23,716 nt of DNA from JBHJGP01 sp050331695 (GTDB taxonomy: Bacteria; Pseudomonadota; Alphaproteobacteria; Geminicoccales; Geminicoccaceae). The position numbers and the translations under genes are program-made. The DNA is taken from positions 1-23,716 of the forward strand of contig JBHJGP010000037.1 of the NCBI GenBank assembly GCA_050331695.1. Reading direction: 5' to 3'. Under the pieces are notes generated by a model. That model saw only the letters and a program-made list of their open reading frames with translations. It did no database searches and was not told the DNA's origin. This document shows positions 1 through 7,328 of this stretch, piece after piece. The number at the start of each line of letters is the position of its first letter. Positions within the stretch are counted from its first letter, which is position 1.

Positions 1-110
1 CCGGCCACGGCCGCCACCGCCAGCATCAGATAGAGCCAGACCCCGGCGCCGACGGCCCGTCCGGCTACGGCCCGCCACGCCGGCCGCTCCCGGCCCGCCA
101 CCTCAACCAT
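1..110 (-). CDS. N-terminal fragment of a probable membrane protein
   Basis: This is a reading frame entering from the left edge. On the minus strand an ATG at 110-108 begins M-V-E-V-A-G-R-E-R-P and runs open to the window end. A basic, Arg-rich head of about 20 residues is followed by a hydrophobic stretch (VWLYLMLAVAAVA) that looks like the start of a first membrane helix. That layout fits a polytopic inner-membrane protein, for example a polysaccharide flippase or acyltransferase in the same surface-glycan locus, but the fragment is too short to name a family. A TTG three bases upstream is an alternative start. The gene would follow the sulfotransferase on the same strand, about 215 bases downstream. 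Confidence 0.4.
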   Translation of the reverse strand, partial: MVEVAGRERPAWRAVAGRAVGAGVWLYLMLAVAAVA

Positions 111-159
111 CAACCGCCATCACTTCCCACGCACCGGAGCCATCCCTTTGTCTGCCGGC

Positions 160-176
160 CATGGTTCGAAACCATG
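160..176. repeat. Perfect 7-bp inverted repeat (CATGGTT-CGA-AACCATG)
   Basis: The arms match exactly around a 3-base centre. It lies in the 214-base stretch between the partial membrane protein gene and the sulfotransferase, where no convincing gene was found. It could be a regulator site for the leftmost gene or chance. No promoter could be placed beside it. Confidence 0.3.
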
Positions 177-324
177 CGCGGCTTTGTGCATCAGCTTATT
201 CCACTCAGAGGAGATATTTTGACGTCCCGTCGTCCGACGGCTCCGATCCCGCCGAGCTGGTCCGAGATCCTTTGGATTTCCTGATGAAGAAGGCGTTCGC
301 CCGGGCGGCGTCTGCCGGTTCAAC

Positions 325-1203
325 TCAATAGCTGTAGCCCAAGCCGGTCATGGTCGGTTCCGTCCAGCGCAAGATTCTGTCCATGTCGCTCGTACTGGCG
401 CTGGTCTTTCGCCCCCCCGCCAAGCTCGGTTTGTGACCTTCCTTGAAGACCCGCAACACCTCCGCGTCCTTCTCGAGTTCGCAGAATTCAATGATCTGGG
501 ACATCACGTTGACGGAGATAACCTCGAGCCGGAGCTCCAAATAGCGGTCAGACGGCAAGCGCCGGCCGAAATGAACGGCCGTATCGACGCACGTTCGCCA
601 TTGGAGCGCGCAAACATCCAGAAGGTCCATGTCCCGCAACAGGCTGCGAATGCCGGGAAGGCGCGGTCCCCAGATGTTTGGGCCGAACAGCCGCGCGATC
701 GGCGCCGGTGCCGTACGGCAGATCAGTTCGCGCGAATAGTAGGGCAGGCGCTGCAGGGAAATCTCCCGCCGGCGCTTGCCGACGCGTCCGGGATGGATGG
801 TCTTGATGCCATAGGCGCGGCCCAACCATTTGCTTCGGATCGACAGGACCGCGTCCAGCGGATGGCGGGTGATGTGAAGGAAACGGCAGCCGGGCAGGAT
901 GCGTTCGACAAACTCCGGACGCAGCGAGTTGCTGGGCGTTTTCTCCAGCAAGCGCTGACCGCCCCGATCGTGGACGAAACCGGAGAAGTAACTGCGGATG
1001 TGATCGATCACCCGGTCGCCGGCATCCTCGGGATACAGCATGTCGGACTTGTGATCATTGCCGTAGCGCCAGACCAAGCGAGGCTCGTCGGCGAATGCGA
1101 GCGACGCGTGCCGGCCCAGTGTGTGGCCCAGAAAGGTGGTTCCGGAGCAGGGGGCGCCCAAGATGATGATCGGTCGATCTAAGCCGTTCGTTGGTCCACT
1201 CAC
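325..1203 (-). CDS. Sulfotransferase family protein (PAPS-dependent)
   Basis: Predicted cytosolic sulfotransferase that would move a sulfo group from PAPS to a carbohydrate hydroxyl. With the GTG start at 1203 the protein has 292 residues. Residues 12-25 (IIILGAPCSGTTFL) are the 5'-phosphosulfate-binding loop of the Sulfotransfer_1/3 fold. R113-HPLDAVLS is the 3'-phosphate-binding motif (R followed by S 8 residues later). E87-KTP, just before it, is also usual in the family. The frame stays open upstream to 1434, but the extra residues are Arg-rich and lack family character. GTG at 1203 follows a GAGAG ribosome-site-like sequence and puts the PAPS loop about 12 residues from the N-terminus, as in relatives. 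It is divergent from the glycosyltransferase/ligase pair, so its acceptor is probably the glycan made here. The substrate is unknown. Confidence 0.82.
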   Translation of the reverse strand: MSGPTNGLDRPIIILGAPCSGTTFLGHTLGRHASLAFADEPRLVWRYGNDHKSDMLYPEDAGDRVIDHIRSYFSGFVHDRGGQRLLEKTPSNSLRPEFVERILPGCRFLHITRHPLDAVLSIRSKWLGRAYGIKTIHPGRVGKRRREISLQRLPYYSRELICRTAPAPIARLFGPNIWGPRLPGIRSLLRDMDLLDVCALQWRTCVDTAVHFGRRLPSDRYLELRLEVISVNVMSQIIEFCELEKDAEVLRVFKEGHKPSLAGGRKTSASTSDMDRILRWTEPTMTGLGYSY

Positions 1204-1577
1204 GTCACGTCTCTCTGGGTGCGGGCGCCGGCGGATCATGGGTGTCAGCCGCCAGGCTTGGTTGCATCTATAGTCAAAAGCGCGGCCGCGTTGTTCGCGT
1301 GTGATCGATGTCATAGCTCGCTGCGGCGAAGTCGTTTTTTGTCGACCCCGGCCGACTTGGCAATGATCGCTTTTCCGGCGAACCGCCCTAATTCGCGGGA
1401 GCGTTCCCGCATGCGAGCGCGGAGCGCCCGGCAAAACGGGTCTTTCGGTCGCTGCAGTATGGCCGCGACACGGCTTGGTGGCTTGAATGGGTTCAGCGGT
1501 CGAGCCTAAGTTGCCAGCGCCGAGCCAGGCGGCGGCTCAGGCCGCGTCTCGTATTGCCGATCTTTGGAGGTTTGAGG
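1204..1577. other. 374-base divergent intergenic region
   Basis: It separates the minus-strand sulfotransferase from the plus-strand glycosyltransferase and should hold their promoters. A TATAGAT (minus strand, plus positions around 1269-1275) could be a -10 element for the sulfotransferase, but no good -35 lies at the right spacing. No convincing sigma-70 promoter was found for the glycosyltransferase. Open frames here are GC-driven, without family character. Confidence 0.4.
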
Positions 1578-2774
1578 TTGCGCATCCTCTACATAACCAA
1601 GCTCTGGTTGGGGCTGGAGGATCTCATCGTCCGTGGCCAGACGGAAGCCGGTGGCATGCCTTCATTTCTGCGCCCTTTCGAGGGTCTGGTAGCCGCGGGT
1701 CACCAGGTTGACTGTATTGTCGCCACCGACCCAGGAACGGAACTCGGCAGGATCGAAGCTGATTGGCTCCGGCGAACGGAGTTCACAATTTCGCCGTGGA
1801 TCCCCGGCGGTCTCAAGGGCTGGCTATCGGTGCGCCGGCTTCGAGCGGCTGTCGCCGCCGCGCTGACGCGCGCTCGCTATGACTTTGTCTATGGCCACGG
1901 CGCCGTCGGCGCACCGGGTCTGAGCGCGGCCTGGAGGGCCGGCATCGCCTGCGGACAGCGGCTCTACGGCGTTCACGGTCTGAACAAGAGATTGGACCGC
2001 ATGCCTCGCCAGGCGTTGGCCCTGAGAAGTCCGCTCCTCTATCAGACCTTCCGCGCGGCCAAGAGTTTTCTCTTGATCACGGACGATGGCTCCCAGGGCG
2101 ATCGGGCCTGGCAGCGTCTCGGCCGGCCGGACGCCTTCGATTTCCATTTCTGGCGCAACGGGGTCGACTTCGGAGCGCAGACACATGATGGCGAGCCGAT
2201 CGATCCGGGAACGAAATTCCTGTTCATGCCGGCCCGGATCGCCGCTTGGAAGAGACAGCATCATGCGCTGGAAATGTTGCGGGAGCTTCACGCCAAGGGG
2301 CATGACGACATCCATCTCTACGTCGCCGGCGGGATCACGGAAGCCGACTATTGGGACCGGTTTCAACGCCTTCGCGACACCTATGGCCTCGGCTCTTTCG
2401 TACGCTATCTGGGGAATTTGCCTGCGCCTGAGCTCGTTCCCTACTACAAGAGCAGCGTCGCCGTGCTGGCGCCCTACCAGGTGGCGAGCATGGGCAATGT
2501 GGTGATCGAGGCACTGGCTGCCGGCGGTGTTGTCGCGGCCCAGGAAAGCGAGGTTCTCGACGGCGTGATCAAGGATGGCGAGAATGGTCTTCGCATCCGC
2601 TCGCCCGAGGATGCGGCGAACCGGTTGGCCGACCTGCTAAGCCGACCGCAACAGATCGATGCCATGAAGAGCCACGCGGCCCGCTCGGCCCGGGAGATCT
2701 TTCTCCCCTGGGAAGAGAGGGTCGCCCGCGAAATCGGCCTGATCGAGAAGGCTGTCGAGGATCGGAGGGCATGA
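1578..2774 (+). CDS. Glycosyltransferase, GT4 family (GT-B fold)
   Basis: Predicted cytosolic retaining glycosyltransferase adding a sugar to a lipid-linked or polymer acceptor. The 398-residue form starts at TTG 1578, seven bases after a perfect GGAGG (1566-1570). An upstream TTG at 1554 in the same frame has no ribosome site. The N-terminal Rossmann domain begins LRILYITKLW, with a GG loop near residue 26 (EAGGMPSF). The C-terminal domain opens with FLFMPARIAAWKRQ, the usual GT4 nucleotide-sugar domain start. It continues to a donor-site region reading APYQVASMGNVVIEALAAGG. The first Glu of the EX7E motif is Ala here and the second (IEAL) is kept. The stop codon overlaps the ligase start (ATGATG), so the two are translationally coupled. 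Donor and acceptor cannot be deduced. Confidence 0.85.
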   Translation: MRILYITKLWLGLEDLIVRGQTEAGGMPSFLRPFEGLVAAGHQVDCIVATDPGTELGRIEADWLRRTEFTISPWIPGGLKGWLSVRRLRAAVAAALTRARYDFVYGHGAVGAPGLSAAWRAGIACGQRLYGVHGLNKRLDRMPRQALALRSPLLYQTFRAAKSFLLITDDGSQGDRAWQRLGRPDAFDFHFWRNGVDFGAQTHDGEPIDPGTKFLFMPARIAAWKRQHHALEMLRELHAKGHDDIHLYVAGGITEADYWDRFQRLRDTYGLGSFVRYLGNLPAPELVPYYKSSVAVLAPYQVASMGNVVIEALAAGGVVAAQESEVLDGVIKDGENGLRIRSPEDAANRLADLLSRPQQIDAMKSHAARSAREIFLPWEERVAREIGLIEKAVEDRRA

Positions 2775-4096
2775 TGCCGGCAAACACCTTTTCCGTTCTG
2801 CTGCCACCGCGACGCGTCTTGTTCGGCCTCTTCTCGTTCGAGGCGACCCTCGTTCTCTATCTATTAGCCGGGATCTTCAAAGAAGACCCCCGTTTCAGCT
2901 GGATCCCGGGAGACGCGACCGCCGTTTTCTTCGGGCTCAGCGTTCTCATCGGCGGCTACATCCTGCTGACCAAGCCGATCCCGAAAAAGGGCCTGCCGGT
3001 GATCGCCGCCATGATCTGCTTCATTGCCTGGTTTTGGATCTCCCAGGCCTGGTCGCCGAGCCGCATCTATGGCCCCGACAAAGTGTTCTTCATGGCCACG
3101 CTCGAGCTGTGGGCGTTGATCGCTGCCGCGCTGATCATCGCTCCCGACCCGGAACGCGTCAGGCGGCTCTTCACGCTCCTTCTTCTTCTCTCGGCTCTGG
3201 TCGGCTTTGAGACGATCATCGCCTACCTGGAATCGGGAGGGAAGTTCTCCCGGATCCGGCTGCAAAGCGGTGGCAACCTGACGATCGGTCGAATTTGCGG
3301 CCTCGGCGCCTTGGTCGCGATCACCGCCTGGCTCTACGACCGGAACAATCCGCTCCGGGTGGTTTATCTCGGCACCTTCGCGGTCCTCGCCTTCGTGCTC
3401 GCGGTTGCCGGCGGCCGTGGGCCCTTGTTGGCGACGGCGGCGCCTTTGATCATCCCTGCCGCCTTTGGCATTCGCCTCGCTCAGCGCAAATTTTTGTTCT
3501 CGCCGGCCAAGCTCTCCGTGCTGCTCTTGCCGTTCGTCATTTTCATGGGCCTCAGCGCCTATAGCGCCGCCACCGGCCAACGTTTAGGCACGATCGATCG
3601 TTTGCAGGGCATGGTTCGAGGGGGCGAACTGAGCGGGACGGCGGCCGTTCGTGCCGGCAAATACTCGGACGCCGTGCAGTTTTGGTCGGAGCGGCCGCTG
3701 GTCGGTCACGGGGTCGGCGCATGGCCGCTTCTCACCCGTGGCCAGGATTTGCCCCGCTACCCCCACAACATTTTCATGGAGCTGCTGGTCGAGGGAGGGT
3801 TGGTCGCGCTGATCCTCTACGGCGCGCTGGTGCTCGTCGCCTTTCGATCCCTGACCCTGGATCGATTGCGCGTCGATCCGCTTTGCGTCTGCGCGACCAT
3901 GCTGTTCTTCAACACCTTCATCAATTCGCTCGTCAGTAGTGATTTGGCCGGTAATCGGGCGATGTTCCTGGTGTTGGGCTTGTTGGTGATCTTTGCCTAT
4001 CGACCGGTTGTGAGCGCTGTTCGTGCTGCCCCTCGTTCCGCCGCTGACACGCGCGGTGGGCCGCTTCTGCAACCCGCTCAAAGGCCCTATTCCTGA
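2771..4096 (+). CDS. O-antigen ligase / Wzy-type polymerase family membrane protein
   Basis: Polytopic inner-membrane glycosyltransferase of the GT-C WaaL/Wzy superfamily (Wzy_C domain). It would join lipid-linked glycan to lipid A-core or polymerise repeat units on the periplasmic face. The 441 residues contain about 10-12 hydrophobic helices, the first near residue 16. VAGGRGPLL (residues 212-220) provides the conserved Arg seen after a central helix. The large periplasmic loop follows residue 265. It holds FWSERPLVGHGVGAW and RYPHNIFMELLVEGG (about 329-343), with the invariant His of the family, then the last helices. It overlaps the upstream glycosyltransferase by 4 bases. A ligase and a polymerase cannot be told apart by sequence alone. 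The neighbouring sulfotransferases and epimerase suggest it handles an acidic, sulfated glycan. Confidence 0.83.
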   Translation: MMPANTFSVLLPPRRVLFGLFSFEATLVLYLLAGIFKEDPRFSWIPGDATAVFFGLSVLIGGYILLTKPIPKKGLPVIAAMICFIAWFWISQAWSPSRIYGPDKVFFMATLELWALIAAALIIAPDPERVRRLFTLLLLLSALVGFETIIAYLESGGKFSRIRLQSGGNLTIGRICGLGALVAITAWLYDRNNPLRVVYLGTFAVLAFVLAVAGGRGPLLATAAPLIIPAAFGIRLAQRKFLFSPAKLSVLLLPFVIFMGLSAYSAATGQRLGTIDRLQGMVRGGELSGTAAVRAGKYSDAVQFWSERPLVGHGVGAWPLLTRGQDLPRYPHNIFMELLVEGGLVALILYGALVLVAFRSLTLDRLRVDPLCVCATMLFFNTFINSLVSSDLAGNRAMFLVLGLLVIFAYRPVVSAVRAAPRSAADTRGGPLLQPAQRPYS

Positions 4097-4240
4097 CCGG
4101 GCGCCGAGCATTCTTTTGCTCTGAATGAACTATTAGATTCGCCCAACTTGCAGTATAGTCTCGCATTACTGAGCCGGTTCTGAAACGCCGCTGGCTCGGC
4201 AACGAAACGCCAAGTCGAGACCTATAGTACAACAACTGCG

Positions 4241-4993
4241 GTGGGACAAATGACCGCGCACCAACGCCAGTTCATCGGGCAAGTCGCTCGGGCTGCCGGC
4301 CTTTTCGGCGGTCTGGCCTTGAGATCGACGGTGAATCCTAAAAAAAGAGCTGATTTATCAAAGCTTTGCAACGAGATGGGCGTGTTCAGGCGAACGCCCA
4401 GATTGCCGCTCATTTCGCTCGATGCGGTGGTTGGTCAGCCCATCGAAACGCAACTATCGCACCCGACATGCAAGCGGTGGCAGGTGTCGACCTACGAGCT
4501 GGCGGCCATCGTCGCGATCGCGATCCAGCGGCATATCCAGACCTTTTTCGAGATCGGAACCTTTGACGGTCGCACATCGGTCAACCTCTTGAATAACCTG
4601 CCAGATCTCCGGTTGACGACGATCGATCTGCCGCCGGATCAGCACGTGCTCCTGGACGAACAAACCCATACCGCGCTGTTGCGCAAGTCGCCGCACTATG
4701 GCCGGGCAGAGCAACTTTATGGGGACAGTCGCAGCTACGACTTTTCTCCATGGTTTGGCGCCCAGGACATGGTGTTCATCGATGGTGGTCATTCCTACGA
4801 TTGTGTCAGCGCGGACACCGCATCAGCTTTGAAAATGACCGAGGGCCGCGCGGGATGCATTATCTGGCATGACTACGGCACCAAACCGGCCGTTACCGAG
4901 GTGGTCGATCGGCTGCTGGATCGATCTGAGGCGGGGTCAGCCCTTCATTGGATCGAAGGCAGCTCGTTGGCGCTTATGACCCGCAGGAGGTAG
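4241..4993 (+). CDS. Class I SAM-dependent methyltransferase (Methyltransf_24-like)
   Basis: Predicted soluble methyltransferase of about 250 residues, probably modifying a sugar or glycan intermediate. The first roughly 100 residues are family-unspecific. FFEIGTFDGRTSVNLL is the SAM-binding motif I (E-x-G-x-x-x-G). TTIDLPPD follows as the acidic motif II strand. MVFIDGGHSYDCVSADTASAL is the hallmark of the Methyltransf_24 group, as is CIIWHDYG, both often found in surface-polysaccharide loci. The start is uncertain: GTG 4241 and ATG 4250 are in frame and neither has a strong ribosome site. It lies 144 bases after the ligase and on the same strand, so co-transcription is possible. It converges with the next gene, leaving 48 bases. 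Confidence 0.75.
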   Translation: MGQMTAHQRQFIGQVARAAGLFGGLALRSTVNPKKRADLSKLCNEMGVFRRTPRLPLISLDAVVGQPIETQLSHPTCKRWQVSTYELAAIVAIAIQRHIQTFFEIGTFDGRTSVNLLNNLPDLRLTTIDLPPDQHVLLDEQTHTALLRKSPHYGRAEQLYGDSRSYDFSPWFGAQDMVFIDGGHSYDCVSADTASALKMTEGRAGCIIWHDYGTKPAVTEVVDRLLDRSEAGSALHWIEGSSLALMTRRR

Positions 4994-5041
4994 CCGGTTT
5001 TCCGTCGCTTCGGCTGGTGAGCGTTGCATGGCCACGGGTCA

Positions 5042-5992
5042 TTAACTGGAGGCAGCGGACTTTTCACCGGCTGCCAGGTCGTCATCGCCGCTGAACGCGT
5101 AGCCGTAACGCCACATCAGCGGCCCGCAAAGGATCACGGTGGCGATCTGCAGCCAACGGCTCAAAGGAGCCCTTTTCTTGCCGCCGCCGGCATCGAGGCG
5201 GATGACGGCGTCTCGGCGAAGACGGTTGCCGCCGACATTGTGGCCTACTGCCAACGGCTCTCGTTGGGACGCTTTGGTTTTGACGTCGGTCAGATCCAAG
5301 CCAAATCTCGTCTCGAGCTTTTCCAGCTCCGGCACCGGTTCCATGCACAGATCTTCAAAACGCATGCGGGTCACCCGATCGGGGTAGCCGCGCGCGATCA
5401 GTTCGCACAATCCGTTGCTGATCGTCCAACTCAGCGCGTTCCATAGAAGGAAGAGCGTGGGATGCCGGGCGACGAAACCGAGTTGCTTCTGGTTGAGGTT
5501 GCTGCCGGTCTGAACCCTCCAGGCGTAGCTCTGCACCATGTGTCGGGGATCGCGGACCAGATGAATGACCCGGGTCTGAGGCAGGTGACGCAGGAGAAAC
5601 AGACAGATGGCCGGCGATTTGCCGGAGTCCAGAAGATGGGGTTTGTTGGCCGCAGCCGTGATGGCGTTGGCGAGCTTATCCGCGACAATAGCCCTTCGCG
5701 CCATGACCGGATCATTCTTGCCGGCGCGCCAGACCCGCCATAAGCCGCTAAAGCCACGCTCCAAGAGCCTGCTGGCCTCGGACCACTCGACATGTTCCGC
5801 TTCAAGACGCGCTCGGACATCACGCCAAAACGGGCATTCGGCTACCGGAGCGCCGCAACTGCAGGGATCCTCAGCACCTCTCTTCAGACCGAAAAACAGC
5901 TCGCCCACGCTCTCGATCTGCCTGCCGTCGCCCAATAGGATATCGAGGATGGTGCTGCCGCTACGGCCCCGACCCATCACATAAAGGTACAA
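5042..5992 (-). CDS. Sulfotransferase family protein, Cys-motif subtype
   Basis: Second predicted PAPS-dependent carbohydrate sulfotransferase, 316 residues from TTG 5992. A GGGAGG lies 7 bases upstream (6000-6005), which decides against the TTG at 6037. The PAPS loop comes at once: LYVMGRGRSGSTILD (residues 3-17). A Cys cluster, C-S-C-G-x5-C around residues 44-53, is typical of a bacterial Sulfotransfer subgroup and may hold a metal or a disulfide. The 3'-phosphate site is VIHLVRDPRHMVQSYAWR (R followed by S). The C-terminus has a hydrophobic segment (LQIATVILCGPLMW) that could associate with the membrane. It differs clearly from the sulfotransferase at 325-1203, so the two probably modify different positions. 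It lies 77 bases downstream of the C5-epimerase gene, most likely in one operon. Confidence 0.82.
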   Translation of the reverse strand: MYLYVMGRGRSGSTILDILLGDGRQIESVGELFFGLKRGAEDPCSCGAPVAECPFWRDVRARLEAEHVEWSEASRLLERGFSGLWRVWRAGKNDPVMARRAIVADKLANAITAAANKPHLLDSGKSPAICLFLLRHLPQTRVIHLVRDPRHMVQSYAWRVQTGSNLNQKQLGFVARHPTLFLLWNALSWTISNGLCELIARGYPDRVTRMRFEDLCMEPVPELEKLETRFGLDLTDVKTKASQREPLAVGHNVGGNRLRRDAVIRLDAGGGKKRAPLSRWLQIATVILCGPLMWRYGYAFSGDDDLAAGEKSAASS

Positions 5993-6069
5993 GGCGAAAC
6001 CTCCCAACGCGTCGCTTATAGCCGCCACCGACGGCAAGCACCCTTTCTAGAGGCGTCGCCCCACCCGTC

Positions 6070-7062
6070 TCAAGCAAGCTTCCGTCGGACGATGAAGGTC
6101 GTCTTGTTGGCGTAGGCGCGAAGTCGGCGATGCCAGCCGATTTCGTACTCTGCCCAGCGGCCGGCATACTCGGCGAATGGTGGGCGACCTGTGATCGCGT
6201 AGAGGACCTGCATCTGTTTGGTGTGAATGTCGTGATAGTGGGACGTGGCCGGATTTCGAGGCGTTTTTTGTTCGAGATGATAGAGGTCGTAAAGGGTCCA
6301 CCAGCCGGTATCGTAAAGGGGTAGGAGCGTCTCGATACCACTGACGCCTTGGTCGAAGAGAAGACGCGGCTCGTCCTCGTCTGGCAAAGCCCTCACCATG
6401 TCCCATAGACCGAACAGGGCGAAGATCATGCCGTTGAGGACGTGGGGTGCCGGACGGCCCGGATATTCCTCGAAAGTCTCGACACCTCCATAGCTGTCGG
6501 CCACGCCGCCTTCGCTGATCGGAAGCCGGAAAGGTGGCAGGCCTTTTCTAGCGCTTTCGATGTATCGGTCGTCGCCGGTGTGCTGCCAGGCCCTGGCGAG
6601 AACCGACATGACGCGCCCCTGGCCCATAGCCGAGACCCAGGGCGCGTAGACGCCGAACACCGGGATATCGTTGTCATTGTGCCAACAGCCATCCGCGGCC
6701 TGGCGTTCGACTAGCCAGTCGGCCAGCTTCAAGAACCGCGTGAGATCGTCAGTCCGGGACGTGCGAAGGTAGGTGTGGAAAATCGCCAGGGCAAATTGTC
6801 CAATCGCAATTGGGTAGTAATGCATGCGCCGCGGATGGACATCGATGTAGGTCGGAAGGACAGGAATACCCTGGTCGTCAAAATGGAAGTCGTGGCTGCC
6901 ACCCTGTCTCAAACGATCTTCGTCGTAGACCAGATAGTAGTGGCCTAGCTGACATTGTTTGACATCATCAATATTGGCGGGATATCGAAGCGGGTTGGTA
7001 AGGTCGCGATAAAACTTTCGGACGAAAAACGGAACGCGCCCTATGGCGTCAGTGTAACCCAC
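6070..7062 (-). CDS. D-glucuronyl C5-epimerase family protein
   Basis: 330 residues matching the C-terminal catalytic domain of heparan/heparosan glucuronyl C5-epimerase (C5-epim_C), the enzyme that turns polymer-linked D-glucuronate into L-iduronate. Recognisable blocks in order: GVYAPWVSAMGQGRVMSVL (137-155; animal enzymes have W-x-SAM-x-QG), FEEYPGRPAPHVLNGMIFAL (197-216; EYP...VLNG), DTGWWTLYDLYH (251-262; DTG...IYDLRH) and SHYHDIHTKQMQVL (274-287; YHTTH-I-x-Q-L). Tyr258 and Tyr276 keep the 18-residue spacing of human Tyr560 and Tyr578, but the position of human Arg563 is Tyr261. There is no signal peptide, so a cytoplasmic site is likely. It starts at GTG 7062 with a weak ribosome site. 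It is followed by a sulfotransferase, as expected for a glycosaminoglycan-like modification pathway. An epimerase for another uronate polymer is possible. Confidence 0.85.
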   Translation of the reverse strand: MGYTDAIGRVPFFVRKFYRDLTNPLRYPANIDDVKQCQLGHYYLVYDEDRLRQGGSHDFHFDDQGIPVLPTYIDVHPRRMHYYPIAIGQFALAIFHTYLRTSRTDDLTRFLKLADWLVERQAADGCWHNDNDIPVFGVYAPWVSAMGQGRVMSVLARAWQHTGDDRYIESARKGLPPFRLPISEGGVADSYGGVETFEEYPGRPAPHVLNGMIFALFGLWDMVRALPDEDEPRLLFDQGVSGIETLLPLYDTGWWTLYDLYHLEQKTPRNPATSHYHDIHTKQMQVLYAITGRPPFAEYAGRWAEYEIGWHRRLRAYANKTTFIVRRKLA

Positions 7063-7096
7063 GATGATCCCGGAAACGTTCAGAAAACGCGTGCGC

Positions 7097-7125
7097 TCTA
7101 TGCGACATTCACTTTACGCCGTCAA
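7097..7125 (-). promoter_or_regulatory. Candidate sigma-70 promoter for epimerase-sulfotransferase operon
   Basis: On the minus strand TTGACG (7125-7120) is 17 bases from CATAGA (7102-7097). The -35 is near consensus and the -10 is moderate. Transcription would start near 7090, about 28 bases before the GTG of the C5-epimerase gene. Confidence 0.4.
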
Positions 7126-7223
7126 GTTTGGCCCGATCTGGTCGGCACGAATAGCGAACGAGTTGCGATTGATCCAACGGATGGATCGGCATCGACGGCT
7201 AGCCGATTAAGCGACCGAATAAA

Positions 7224-7265
7224 GCTGATCCCTGGCGGCGGCCGAAACATTTGCCAGGGATCAGC
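7224..7265 (-). terminator. Stem-loop terminator after the lyase gene
   Basis: GCTGATCCCTGGC (7224-7236) and GCCAGGGATCAGC (7253-7265) are perfectly complementary 13-base arms around a 16-base loop. Read on the minus strand the stem is followed by TTTATTCGG, a short U-rich tail. It lies 63 bases beyond the stop of the lyase gene. This fits an intrinsic terminator separating the lyase operon from the epimerase operon. The long loop and short U-tract leave a regulatory role possible. Confidence 0.6.
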
Positions 7266-7328
7266 GTGGACAACAGAGGATGGAACGATTGGTTCCCGGG
7301 GCGGGCGTAAAGATCGTCTGACGAAAGT

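Noticed and set aside
120..323. 67-codon minus-strand frame directly after the sulfotransferase
   Set aside because: It needs a TTG start without a ribosome site, is Arg/Pro/Ser-rich without family character, and contains no recognisable motif.
433..1182. Long plus-strand frame opposite the first sulfotransferase
   Set aside because: It is the GC-driven antisense shadow of a gene with clear PAPS motifs; its translation has no family features.
1500..1530. TTGAAT...CTAAGT as promoter for the first glycosyltransferase
   Set aside because: The -10 matches only two of six consensus bases.
4994..5041. AGCCG/CGGCT arms as a bidirectional terminator between methyltransferase and sulfotransferase
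   Set aside because: The stem is only 5 bases with a 14-base loop and there is no U-tract.
7171..7205. Short inverted repeats GATCCA/TGGATC and CGGCTAGCCG
   Set aside because: Short dyads upstream of the epimerase promoter; frequent by chance in GC-rich DNA and not placed to mean anything specific.
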